Shown one piece after another: positions 35,301 through 48,800 of a stretch of 64,000 nucleotides of DNA. Under the pieces are notes generated by a model, which saw nothing but the letters and a program-made list of their open reading frames with translations, did not search any database and was not told the origin of the DNA. Where the stretch lies: contig VZRG01000351.1 of NCBI GenBank assembly GCA_013397435.1, forward strand, positions 186,001 to 250,000, given 5' to 3'. Origin of the DNA: Erythrocercus mccallii. Its lineage: Eukaryota > Chordata > Aves > Passeriformes > Dicruridae. The translations under genes and the position numbers were made by a program. Each line of letters starts with the position of its first letter. Within the stretch, counting starts at the first letter, position 1.

Positions 35301-38300
35301 ATGTTTATTTTTTACCAGTGAGCAGAAGTGATCTGAACCTCAGAAGCTCAGTTTCAGAAGTGAAAATTTAAAGTCTTTGACTTTCCTAAAATCTGAAGAA
35401 TTAATCTTACTCATGACTCTGAATGTCTGGACAAGAGGGACCTGAACAAACCATAAACTTCAGAGACTACTAGTTCTCTGCACTACATATGAGGAGATGG
35501 CTACATATTTAATCAGCTCTGACGTTTCCAAGAATTTCATGCAAAAAAAGCCTAAAAACCTGCTGTGTAATGATCAGGTGTTGGTCTGATTTATCTGTAA
35601 ATCACAGAAATGCAAAGAGGGTGTTTTAAGAAAGAAAATCAGGAGTTAGTAACAAAACCCACAGTTTTCTGCAGAAAACACAGCTTTTTTTCCCCTGTTC
35701 TTTTGAAAAGAAAGTTTTCTAAGAATCCTACCAAATATGACACCTTCAGGTACCACAGATTTCTCCCTAAAGCAGTTTGAGTCTTCTCCTTACCTTTAAA
35801 ATGTGTTCACAAATGCAATGGCAGGTTCAGTGACATTTTTTAAATCTAAACATCGAAAGAAGTGAATTCATGTATCTATCTTGTTCTGCTCCAGTGACTT
35901 AATAAAATGCTGAACATAAACTAATCTACTTTAATCCTGCATTTAATTAAGTATAGACACCAGTGAAATAGGATGGGCAGAAAATTATGGTAAAATACAT
36001 TGTTTCAGCAGCTTTCTTTGTTACAAAGTTCTTTGTCACCTTTTTCTTATGTTCCACTTTATTCAGATAGATGGTATTTGACATAAATTTTATGAAATTA
36101 TGATACTGAATTTTGTCAGTGGTGTGTACTTCTTCACGTACAACTTCGGAGACAGACAGCAATCAATTATGTCCCAAAATGAGGAATCTGAAAATGAACT
36201 TTCCATATATTTTGGTCAACTACACATCAGATTTTCTGTGTCTAGTAAAGTTGTGTATCTGACACAAAAACAAATTTGGGTAATAGGACTTGATGCAATC
36301 AGAGTGGAGAGTATGAATTTCAAAACAGATTGAGAAATGAATGTTTGGAATGGGGAGAAGTATGACTTACCTCACAATTAACAAAGGAACAGCAAACATG
36401 CATCAATCAAAACCAAGCTTTACAAGCATTACCTGTTATCACTGGGTGGTTCAAGAGAGTTTTGTAGCAGTCATTTGAAAACATTTGCATGTTATGGTTT
36501 CTGAGTTGAAGAAAGAGATCAAGTTGCAAGTGTAACATGGGAAGGAAGTTCCATGATGCCTTTTTATTTATAATCAGTCAATCAATCAATCAGTCAAACA
36601 AACAAACAAAAATTAGATCAGATCTATACAAGAGAAAAAAAAAAAACAATAAAAAGATTTCACAATACTTAAGGTCAAGCAGCAATGTTTTTCTGCCCCA
36701 TGCAGGAAATTTTGCATCTCCTTTTCAATTATGTCAGCTGGTGTGCTGGAATACTCTGCTGGCTCTTTATACAAAGGTTTTTGTAAAAAAGCATTTCACA
36801 GGATCACAGCATCACAGTATTACAGATCCATGGAAAAATCAAAGGTGTATCCTATGAAGGCAAAGGCTTTAAAAAAACCACTCATGCTTCCCAGTATATA
36901 TTTTTTTCTCAGATGTTTTTCAGTATGATGAGATCTCAGGGAATAGTGTGAACACTGCCTCCAGGTGGCTCTGTGCACGGCTACAGCAGCGGGAGCGGAG
37001 GGCCTCGAATGGCTTCTCAGATCTGCATACACGGACAGAAACCAGAAGAGCTGTTAATTCCGATTTAACTTCAGAACAGGCTTAATTACCCCTGTATTTG
37101 CTACTTAACAAGGAAGTGTCTTTTTTACAAGAACTGTAAAAGCTAATTAAGTCTCCAGTTGTGCAACGTTTTAATCTTATTTTACTTCCTCTTTTCCTTG
37201 AAAATAGCCAGATCTGCTCTCATCTTTAAAACAAACAAACAAACAAATGGCATACAGTGTAGACAAGCATTTTAAATTATAGAGAATGGGAAAAGGACAG
37301 AAAGGTTGGAACAGGGACAGGACAGAGGAAAAGAGGCACTGCATGCAATATTAAATGATGTACAGCACTGCACCTACCACACAACCAGCCAGAATTTAGA
37401 TGGGATAGACATGAAGAGCTGTGTCCTCTAAAACCACTGCTTTCTGCAAGGGTAGACCTTGAAAGGTTTCCCTCTGTTATGTTGGCAATATTGCCCCATA
37501 ACTCAACAGCAAATTGAGACTATATTCTTTAAATCTTCTACTGCTTTTCCTAATGCTCCTATTAATATGAGAATTCTTGTCTCAGACAAATCATTGTTAT
37601 TCCACACTGCTTTCATACTGCTACACCTATGTTTAATGTGACTGGTTCTGCTGGTTCTTCTAGGCAGACAGGACTCTTAAAGATAATTAGTATTTGCACC
37701 ATTGACCTGAAAAACAATTTGCTGGGTTTTTTTTTTTAGACCTGAAGCTGTATATGCTCCATTCAGTTCACAGTGATACCACGGCACAAAGGGGCACAAA
37801 CAGGATTAGCTGTTTTGCCTAGGAATGGATCAATCCTTGTGTATCATGATATACCTGACTATTACCCATCAGCTTCTTCCCAGATGTGGAAATACAAAAC
37901 ATTGCAAAGATGTGAGAGTGTGGCCAGGACAGCCCATACTCCAGCTGCCTTTGGCTAGAAAAGTAAAATAACTTATCAGTTTTGTAATGTTATCCTATGG
38001 AAGAACAGCTGCTTAGGAGTATGAAAGTAAAGGATTAAATTAAAGAACCTGTTCTAATGCTTTACTTTTATGTTTGACAGAATTGTTACAAACTGCTCAA
38101 GATGTGACAGCATAGCAAGTCAGGCTTTTGATTTTTACTTGTAAATTTTACCAGAATACTTAGCTTAGAATGCCATAAGGTATTGCTGAAAAGCTGTGTC
38201 TGGAAGTTGTCCTCAGCTGAGGACAGAAAGGACATAGGAGTATGTCCAAACAGTACTTACTAGCATTTTTCAAAGTGCATGCAGAAAACCATTTGGCTGG

Positions 38301-40348
38301 AAAAGGATTTGGCCCTTGATTCAAATCTTCATGCATAATCTATGCAGAAGTCCTCTGCAAACCTAACTAGCTATTCTGTTCTCACTATTATATGTGGAAA
38401 AAATCATGCATTTAAATCACTGTTTCCTTGGGTTATTAACAATTGGGCAGATGACACAGGTGGGCATCCAATGCTGACAGACAAAAGTGCTTCACTCCAG
38501 ACCTGTGGGCTGGTGTGAGTCCCTGAAGCACAACTGGGTAGCCAGGATCAAAGTCAACGCACAGTCACATAAAGCAGCTAGCTAAAGCAGAGGTACTAGA
38601 AGAATGTACTGCATTCACTACTGGATATGTCTTTACTGTTCATGGCACAAGCTTAATAGTCTGACTTTATTAGGGTGTCTGGTTAGTTATGTATGTTATG
38701 TTAGTATCTGAAGCATACAGAGATTTCTGATAGCCTATTCCATTAGCCAGTTTGTTAGTTGTAATAAATCTAACTAATGAATCAAAGCTCTTCTCATTCT
38801 TTTGTCCTAATATCCTGGCCTCCTTTCTAAAAGTACTGCCAAAATGTGTGCTGTGCATGTGACAGACTTATCCATTAATTCAATCTTACAGGCACCCTAC
38901 AGCCATAAATGGGGCTTTGCAGACACTCATAGGACACTCTTCAGGTTTTTTCTACTCACGGAGATAAAATACATCAAGAATTTCATAAACAAGCAAAAAT
39001 CACACTCATTTACAGAAGCACACAGTGAAACTTTTGTTATAACTTTCAGTGATCTGATGCATGGAATTCATTAAAATAATCAAATGTATAGTAATGACAG
39101 CTCCAGATTTCCTTACACATGGAAACCGGTTTCCATGTGAAAACCTGCTGCCCCTCAGCGGTTTCTGAAGGAAACAACAGAGCAACATCACTGAACATGC
39201 AGAACAAGGAGAACCTGCTTAGAATCTGCTCATGCTGGTTAAGAATAAATTAACATTTAATTATTATAGCTAACTATTTGGTTAATACTAAAGAACAGTC
39301 TGATGCTAAGGAATAGTCTGTAAACAGTGTCTTGATGATAATGCCAATTTGTTCTGCTTATTTCCTGAGCTTACAAGTACCTCCTTCCATCCAAACAACA
39401 TCTGTAATCATTCCTGTAGGGTGACAACAAACTTTGAGTTAAATGTTAGCTACAGGTCACAGTAAAGCTGGAAAGTTTCAAGAGGAAATATGCTTCAATA
39501 GAGAAATTTTGCATTTCAGAAAACTGGTACTGATGTTTAGAAGCACCCAGTGTTTGCAACTATGGATTAAATCAATGTCACCCAGCAGTTTGCATGACCC
39601 AAAAAAAAAAAAAAGTTCATTAAGCAAAGAAAATTAGACAGCGATTCATCATCTGAAATAACATTTAGTCTCTACAACCACTAATAGTATAGATAAACAA
39701 CAAGGATGTAGCAGAAGGCTATGGTAATGAAAGTGTAATTAATCTGAAGAAGCTTATATAATTAGATTACATTTATATAACCTCCCTTCTTGCAATATCT
39801 TAGTGATTCATGTTTTTTTAGTCTTTAATTTTACTGGAACCCATCTATTTTACACCTAGGAGGCCAAAGCAAAAGAATGAACAGGGGTAACATCCAGACT
39901 GGCTCAAGTAAGTTTATTTCACTATGATAAATAACTTCGTTCACTAGTGTCTCTGGAAGCTGGATCTTCCAGTTTTGTGTAAATAGTGGTCTGAACTGCT
40001 GAGTGGCACACTCTTACAGGCAGATGCCACAGCAGTTGCAAACCCAAAGGTTTTTACTGACAGCAAGTGGTCTGACTATGGCCCTAAAAAGCTTGTCTGT
40101 GGTCATGCTGAGTTTGAAGAAGAACAGAAAGTTGTCATTGGATGCTTCCCAAGTCCTGCAGGTCAGGCTGGAAAAATCTGGGCGAAGTAGGATTTCTGAA
40201 AGTAATCCTTCAATGTAATGGCTGTTTAGGCAAGCCAGAGGAAAGCACAGTGCCCTTACCTAGCTTCATAATGTCCTATAGGAGCTTCTGGCAGGTACTC
40301 ATAAATCCGTTTTGTTCAGGATTCCATTTTCCCAAGATCCACTAAGGT

Positions 40349-40401
40349 CCCTCTCTCTGCCCTTTTTTCCCCCCCCCCTTTTTTCCCCTTTCTCCCCCCC
40401 T
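40349..40401. repeat. Polypyrimidine (C/T) tract
   Basis: About 53 bases of C and T with a single G, including runs of ten and seven C. It is a simple-sequence tract and may form H-DNA; no function is implied. Confidence 0.75.
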
Positions 40402-42516
40402 ATTTAAGAGACCAAGAGCTTCATTTTCAATTCAAGTGAAGATGATTATAATTGATGTGAATTATGCAAAGTCTTTTGTTGCATTTTCCATTCTGGCACA
40501 TTCAAAGCCTTGGATCTGAAACATCACTACATATTGCTGTTCCAGGTCTCAACCTATAGAGTGATCCCATTTCTAGTCTCAGAAATTTTTGTCTGGTTGA
40601 TCATATTAGTAATTATTATTAATATGAATATAAGTCACTGCATTTAAATTTGGGTCAGTGGATGAATACCATCAGATGAAACTGTCCTTTAGTAAGTCCT
40701 TTGAAATCCATAAATAACACTGATGAGAGCATAACAAAGGCCCTTTGTGTTATTGCAGAGTGGAGCCAAACATGTTCTTGAAGCAAAGTTTGTTTTCAAC
40801 ATAATTACATACAGCTCATACATAAAAAAGCTTGTTGTGCTGAAGCCAAAAATGTAGTCCTTTAGATGCTATGAACATCCTCATCTATAGTAACAATAGA
40901 AAAAAATGTATGGCAAGATCATTTATGTTTCACAGGTTCTTTTTATTCTGTTTGATATATTACTTCTTGTCTGAGGACACAGTCCTGCAAGAATCTTACT
41001 GCTGGCACAAATATCTGCCTGTAAAAACAGCCTTGAAGCACTAGGGAGTTCAGTAAGTGAATGCAGGGCTGTTTTGCTGTCTTTTGCAGTAGTGCCTCTT
41101 GCTGATCCTGACTGGAGACTTAAAAATCTTCAGAAAATGTAGCAAATATATTTTAAAACAATGCAGAAAAATTTGAAAGAAAGTACCTAGGGTTGGGTTT
41201 TTTTAATATTGTGTGTCTTAAGATACATTCAAACTTTCATGGTTTAGATTTTACTTTAGGAAACTGAATATGTTCTAAGCCATCTTTGTCAGCTGAAGCA
41301 TGTCAGGATGGTCCATTTTAAGACTCTTCCACAATTAAATAATCATTCTGAAGTTGGAATGATGGAAACAACTTTGGATCCCCCAGGTTTGGTGGGAGAA
41401 CCAGACAATACTCCCTGCAAGGAAGTACTATAATTCATCTAGGAAATTTTGTTCCTTAGTCATTTGTCCTCACATCCCTGCACCCTTCTGTTCCACAGTA
41501 TAATGACTACAGAGCCAATGGCAATCCTAATTCTCCATTGAGTTGACTTATGCATTTCAGCATTTAATCTTTCTTTTTGAGAACACTAGTGGAAAACAAA
41601 TTATGATAATCCACAGTGCTGTCTCGTTTCTCACTAGCATATATTTCTCTGCCATTGCAACATCTGGGTTTGTATGGTTCCAGGAAGGATCACTTTTCAC
41701 AGAAAAATTGTCCCTGTATAGAAACCTATAGTCAGTAAAGGGCTGCCATAGTGACCCATCCCATCCTCATCATTATTCCTGCTGAAAGGACAGAAGAGAT
41801 GCTATGCCACAGTGGGAAGTGGAACAGACCGAATGACAGAGGTAGCTGGAATACTTCATATAAATGCCACTGTTCTCTACTGGAGACAGGTCAAAACCCT
41901 GGAGACCTTAGATCAACATGACCAAGATTTGTGCATAATACAGTTTACTTTGCTAGGGAAGCATGAACCAGATGCCACTACTGGAAAATTTCTCTTACTG
42001 TTAGAAAAAAATCTCTTTCCATCTTTGTTTCTGAGTTCTTTTTCAAACAGGCAAAGGACAGTTCTGATCCTGACACAACCTACACAATAGGAGCAGTATG
42101 TAGCTAATATTTCCACCAAAAGAATCACACCCTCAGAGAGCAATACTCTGATTTTTCTGTTTTGCTTTCTTGCACTACTCAGGGAAAGAAAAGTATTCTT
42201 ACAAGTATGCTGTTTTACTGTGCCATAACCTGACACCTCACCAGGGTGGAGCTAATGCTCAAGCACCACCTCCATCAGAGAAGCAGGTTGTAATAGAAAG
42301 CAGTGACTCTACAGGAGGTCTGCAGTACAATATAGCAGATTTGCTTCCTCCATTGCTTTAATTTCATTTGCTCATGCTCCATACTCCACTCACTCTACTG
42401 GTAGTAACAAGTGGGAACAACAAAGGCAATCAAATCTCTTTCTCATTTCCCACACACACAGATAGGTCAGACTAGTCCTGTCCTATATGACATAATGTAA
42501 ACACAGCCTGGAAATC

Positions 42517-42745
42517 ATAGAATCATTTAGGCTGGAAAAGACCCTTAATATCATTGAGTCTGTTAACTCAGCACTGCCAAGCCCACCATTAAACCATGTC
42601 CCTAAGTACCACATACACACATATTTCAAAGGCCTTCAGGGATGGTGACTCAGCCAATTCTCTGGGCAGCCTGGGCAGTTCCAATGCTTGACAGCCCTGT
42701 CAGTGAGGAAGCTTTTTCTTAATATCCACCTAAACTTCATATCAT
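42517..42745 (-). mobile_element. CR1 LINE, 3' end fragment (minus orientation)
   Basis: It begins ATCATAGAATCATTTAGGCT and GGAAAAGACCCTTAATATC, continues CCATGTCCCTAAGTACCACA and GGGATGGTGACTCAGCCA, and ends near CTTAATATCCACCTAAACTT. This is the antisense of a typical CR1 3'UTR. About 230 bp, moderately diverged. Confidence 0.9.
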
Positions 42746-45255
42746 CAATGACAACACAAAATTGTGACACAGGGCACAAAAATAAATCCCTCACTTCCTC
42801 AGAGATTTCTGGCTTTGATAAAAATAAGCAGAACTCTAGAATGCATTTTTAGTGGCACTCAAAGACAGAACCTAGAAAGGAACAAGATAAAAGAATATAT
42901 ATTACCTAGGTATATCTGACCTGAAATTTAAAAACTGCCTGCTCATTACCTTGCAAAAAGCTAAAACATAAATTCTTAAAAAAAAATATGTAAGCGAATA
43001 AATACATAAAATACAAGGTCCCTATCCATGAGAGATAAAATCATTACATGGAAAGTATAACTTTGCCTTTTCCATCATAAGCAAAATCACAAGGGAACAG
43101 ATTATTTTACTGGTATGATTTAAATAGAGCTCATCACCAAAAAGAAGATAGATCCAAGGATTAGTATGCATTTTATAGTTACTGCTAAATTTTTGGAAAT
43201 TAAATAATTAAATAACTTCTTGTCTAAGCAGTTTCAAGCTATCTTATAACACACAGTGACAAAAATACTTCTTCATCTGAGAGACAGAGGAAAACATAAA
43301 TCCAGCCATAAGGAGTGCTCTGTGCTAAGGAAGTAAACTTCCCTATACACAATTCAAACGTGTGTCATATATAAAAGCTGACAGAAAAGGGTTCCGCAAG
43401 AGAAGAACTTACCAAACAGCCTTTTAAAATTCCAGCAGAAAACAAAATTGAAAAACTAACAGAGTAGATTTTTACTCTTGAAACCTTAAACCAGGGGGAA
43501 AGTCTACCAAGCAGTACCACCTGCAGCAAACTTTAAGCTAATGCTGCACTTGGTCTCAAGACATTGTGACCATCTATATATCTCTGTAAAATGGTAGCAC
43601 ACCGGCAGCCTGGGTCCTAATCCTATCCTTAAGCACTGCCTATAGTTCAATAAAACTTCAGAATTAAGTAATGAAAATAATTATCAAATACACTAGACAC
43701 CTAATGTGAAAAATTAGAAAAGCTGACCTGAAATTTTTACTCTAAAATGTCATTCAAATATGTGGCATTTATTTAGACAATCCAGTGCTCACTAAAGAGC
43801 AAGACTAGTAGTAGAACTAAACCCCTACATTTTACTTGATTTCTTAACATAGGAAATATTCTGTGTTCTGCCATAAAGAATATTCTGTAGTCCTTCATCA
43901 GCTAAGTTCCCAGTGAATGAGTCTTTGATCTGTGGGCAACTGCTTTGATGAAGTTGCTGGCACAACAATTATCTTCCATCCAGCCTATTTCAGGAAACAA
44001 TTTGGAGGGACCCTGTTATTCAGCAATGGCTGAAATAGCAGCAAATCTGTCACACAAGGACTAAGCCACTGAGGGTGGGGCAACCACTGAACTGTAGGAT
44101 CCCATGAGATCTCCCCAAGTGTGGGAAATGGTTCAGATATATGGGATTAATTTTAATGCAGAACAATGTATATGAGTGTGTGTAGGCATTCACACACAAG
44201 TGAACATGTGTTTTTAACAAACACAGCAGTGAAGGGAATCTCTGCAGACACAGACAAAAAAAAAAAGCAAGATTACAGCCAGCAAAAGAGTGGCAGGGAC
44301 AGGACTGTGAACAAAATCAAAGCAGCTCTTGGGCTCTCTGTGCTGAAAAAGGCTTGGAACTGAGAAAAGAGAAAATTGCTTCTGTTATTTGAGTTCAAAT
44401 ATACTGAGAGAAATATGCTCAAACTCTCTAAAATCCCTGAATTGCATCATAATATACCTTGCTGCATCTTCATTTTCTTCTTTTAGTGGAAATACCCTGA
44501 AATACTTTCCAAACTGATGAAATATGCATGCCAAAATGGTGAAACAATATTTAGGAAGAAATATTGGAAAGCTGTACAGGAAGTGGAACTTAAATTAGAT
44601 TATCTGGAATATATCTGCAACTAGTTTAATTTCTGGGGTTTGGGTGCATGTTTTTGAAATTGAAATAAGGAATGCTTTCAACTACTTGATTTTTGAAAGT
44701 TGCACAATGCTATGTCTGTACTTTTTATAAAACCATTGAATAAAAATTAGGTTGTCATTCAGTTTTGATTTAAACAGATCTTGCTGCCTTCTGTAGCAGC
44801 CAAATTGCTACCTCCAGCATGACGTCCTAGTCTCGCCTGCTCCTCCCTCACCTTGCCTACCAGAAAGCAAATCGAACACACATCCTGACAGTGTTAATGA
44901 GAACAGTAGAAGCTGTTACTGACTGGAATTTAGATATTGGAAAAGAAACTGTACCACATATATACTACAAATGAATTGCAGAATGTTCTTAATTTCCTTT
45001 ACAAGCAAGCAAACAAACAAACCAAACCAATCAAAAGTTAAAAAGAAAAAGAAGTGATTCAACAGATGTATTACACTGTATTTCAGAGCATCTGTGCTGC
45101 TCCAAAAACCACTTGGATGTAAGACCAAAGTTATGTACGTGATGAATACTGGAGTACACTCGAAATATTACTTTCCTCTCTATTGTAATTGCAAGAGCTT
45201 ACAGAAGATTTAAATAATGACCCTTTCACAAAGATGACTCCATATTAGAATCAAA

Positions 45256-45894
45256 ACGTCTGTTGTAGGGTGACTTTACGATGCCTGTATCCCCAGTCGT
45301 CTGTTCTGTTACTGCTGTATACTGAGTGCTGTACCTTTAAGACTGATTCTGAGCGTGAGCCAGGGAAAGAAGCGCGGAGTTTGTTTGTGCCTGACTCCCC
45401 CAGACATTCCTTCTCCAGACGGTGTGTTCCTGGCGACAGGGACGGCGGCGGAGGTTCTGTGCTCTTAGTTAGTTAGTTTAGCTAGCTGAGGCAGAGGAGA
45501 AACCCTGGACTGTTTTTTGTTCCTTTCCTTGAGACTTTAAATCTGCTGTGGACTGAAAACCCAAAGGAGCATCGAGGGCTCGCACCTGCGGCCCCCCCGG
45601 GCCTGAACCTCTGGTGGGACAGAGACTGAGCTACACCACGGCAAGGACTTTTCTCAGTTTGCCATCTCTCTTCAGAGCAGCAAGAGGTTTTATTGTTTCA
45701 TTATTCTTTTATTGTTTCATATTATTCATTCTTTGTACTTGTAGATATCTTTGTTAAATAAATAGCTTTTTCCATTCTTCTCTAAGGAAGTTCCTTTTCC
45801 CAGAGTGACAGGGGGAGGGGCCGTTTGGGTTGGCTTTCCAGAGGAACCCCTTCGGAGGTTTCCTCCCAAATTTGCCCTAAACCAAGACAACGTC
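45256..45894 (+). mobile_element. Solo ERV LTR with 5-bp target-site duplication
   Basis: The LTR body is 45261-45889 (629 bp), starting TGTTGTAGGG and ending ACCAAGACA, so it has TG...CA termini. It is flanked by perfect direct repeats ACGTC at 45256-45260 and 45890-45894. An AATAAA at 45757-45762 followed by a T-rich stretch supports plus orientation. No internal retroviral sequence is present, so it is a solo LTR left by recombination. Five-base duplications are usual for ERVL/class III-type elements. I cannot name the family. The intact ends and duplication suggest a relatively recent insertion. Confidence 0.85.
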
Positions 45895-48800
45895 TCATAG
45901 GAATTGGGAATTGTAACTAGAAATCAAAAACAACCCCAGTTGCAAAATTGAAGAAAATGGAAGTAAAAAACATGCAGAAAAGAGCTGATCAAAGATAAAG
46001 ACACAGAAACTATTGCTTTGATTTAAATGTTAGTAATTTTTGAAGGAAGAAGATGAGAATAAAAGACCTCTATGATGTATATACTCAGAAACCAGTGGGA
46101 AGACAGCTTGGAGTTATTAATACATAGGGTCAATATTTCAATTCAATTTTTCCCATAAACCAAAAACATTTTAAGTTTAATTACACTGTCTAAGGAAAAT
46201 GTAGTAGGGAAAATATTTTTTTCCAATCCAAAAAGTGTTGTTAGGTTTTAATTGGGGCACTCAAAAGAGGCCAAGTGACAAATGATGGAGATAGACAGCA
46301 AAAAAAGAAAATAGTAACTAAATTAGGAAGAGAAGGAAAGTAGCACAGGAGGAAGGAGTGAAACAAACTATTTACCTCTTTCTGCACCTTCTGAAAGCTT
46401 TTGCGTTTCACATCTCTTTCACATTTACTGTGACCTCCCCAAGCATCTCTGTGTTTCACAACTGTAGAGAACATGAAAACACATTTGCATCATAGAGTAT
46501 CCATTTCTCAACCTTAATTTTTTTAAACTTGCTTCACACCTCCACCATTGGCTACAGTCTTCTAAAATTATTTAGAGTGCTTTTCTGAGCCACCAATCTG
46601 TCTCCAGCAATCCCATCACCACAGATTCCCACTCAGCAGTCTCCTGCTCCTCTACAACTTCACCTTCCATTTTCCTCCAGGCTGCAGCTGCTCTTATTGA
46701 TAGGGTCCATAAGTGGTAAAATGTATTCAGGTGTCTAAACTGGAGAAACTGCTTCTTTCGTGGCAGTAGAAAACCTAATTTAAAACAACCCCATATTTAG
46801 GCACCAATTAATTCCTCTTGGACCCCAAAACCCTTTTGTCTTCTACATTGAAGGCATAAGAGCTCCCATTCCTTCTTTGCACTTTACAAGTCATAGTATT
46901 CCAGCAAAATAAGTTTGCAACTGCTCAATATTTCACAAGAAAAATGTTTGTACTATTTAAAAGATTCCAAAACTTTCCTTTTCAAAATGAAACAAAAATA
47001 TTTTCCTCCGACCTGAGAAAGAAAAGAAACAAAAAGCACAAAATCTATTTTCATCGCATTTCTATGTCATTGAAATATCTTCTATTCCCAGCTGGAAGAA
47101 AAAAATTAACAAAATTGAAAAAAGTCTTTGGGGTTTTTTAAAATGTTTTTATACTGAATCATCTGGCTTTTCCTACAAACCCAACAGAGTGAAGAGGCTG
47201 GGCCCCCACCAAGGCCCTGGCCTGAGGAGCTGAAACATGTCTCAAGTTGTTCCAAGTACAAAAATCCACCTCTGTTGAGATGAAGAAGATATGCAATCAA
47301 TGTGATGGGAACTACTTCTTAGACTGCAGGATGGGAAATTAAATATATTATGTAAGTGAAGAGCACATGTGCTACTGGCTTAAGCAAAATGCAGGGATTG
47401 GCATCCTCTGTGGACGTCCAGCCAGAGCAACTATTTTGAACACCAGGGAGGAAAAGGAAGGTAGAGACATCACTTGGTCCTAAAAGAGATAGAACAAAAG
47501 AAAACTAAATAAACTTTCATGGGGGTTTTGTTTGTTTGGGGTTTTTTACAGCCAGATTAGTGAGGCACTGAGAAGCTGTAGATTCCCCTTAAAAGGTTGA
47601 AAGGAACGTCAAGCAACCTGGTCTAGAGGAAGGTGTCTGTGTCCACAGCAGAGCGTCAAGACTAGATGGTCTTGAAGGTTCTTTCCAACTCACCCCCCCC
47701 CAAAAAAATTGTATATGTTATAAAATTAATGTTTCCTCCAAAGGTAAGGAAGACAGTGGTTAATAAGGGCCAGTTGATGTTTACCCTGTATCTATTCCAG
47801 CTCAAATAAAAGTGTAATGAAAAGTTTGAAGAAAAAACAGTCAGTGGCATGGCAAATCATGGTATTCAAATAGTTATGAGTGGCTCTCAAACTGCAGTAG
47901 GAATAGCAGCTCAGATTATCTGATTTTCTGATATCCAAAGGCATTTGCTCTGAGACAAGCTCAGATAGGAAAATAATAGTCAGGAAACATCAGCGTTCAG
48001 CAAACTGTCAAACAGTGTTATGTACACAAGTCAGAGAAGATGAAAGCTAGAAAGATCTCCAGGTACCTGCCCAAGCACCATGAAAATACTGCATGGCAAA
48101 CAAGTATATCCACTGTGACCCCTCTGGGTCTTCTTTACCCAGTCCTAAAAAACACCTTGACTTAGAGCAGTGCCTGGTGTGTGTATGACACTGACCCTTC
48201 CTCCAGCATCAGCAAATGCAGCTGCTGGAAGACAACTTGTATTCCTGCCGTCACATCTTTTTACTAGTGCCTCTTCTATTCCCCAACATCTTTTCCCATA
48301 GTTTTCATTCTGGTCTTCTTGCTGTGTCTTCAGCTTATGTCTTAGTTGGCTAGGTCACTCTTTTTGGCAGCACTGATGCAAGTCTAAAGCAGGCAGAATA
48401 AAACAATGCTTTTGAACAGCTTAATGCTTGTAAAAGCCAAATCTTGAAGTCACTGTGTCTGCTCTAAAAACAATGCCATAAATGAAAGTCAAAGCAGAAA
48501 CAGAAGATACATTTTCTAACTTGGCTTTTTTCCCCCTTTTTCCTCTTTGTGTGTACATCTCCTAATTCATCATTTAGGAAGCAGATTCTGGCTTTTACCA
48601 CAAAAGTAATAATATCAACTCTAGCTACTTCTTCATCCAAAAAGAACAGTCTTTAATGCCACCTAAAAGGCTGCCAAATACAACAGTTTCCATTATTATA
48701 AAATACAAAACAAAATTAACAGCCACTACTGCAGCTATGGAGAAGGGAAGTTAGAAATGTGGTTAAAATCTCCCTCAGCTGCTTTCCCAGTTTTTTTGTC

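Larger units (their letters stand above)
32651..45255. other. Intergenic region downstream of BHMT, first part
   Basis: About 12.6 kb of AT-rich DNA. It holds a poly-T run (33372-33395), old CR1-like sequence (34830-35300), AAAC and AATC simple repeats near 37226 and 36580, a polypyrimidine tract (40349-40401), one CR1 3' end (42517-42745), and an isolated exon-like segment at 40020-40161. No gene with family resemblance was found, and no second BHMT copy. Confidence 0.7.

Noticed and set aside
36795..36830. Possible CR1 tail (CACAGGATCACAGCATCACAG)
   Set aside because: Too short, with no CR1 body attached in either direction.
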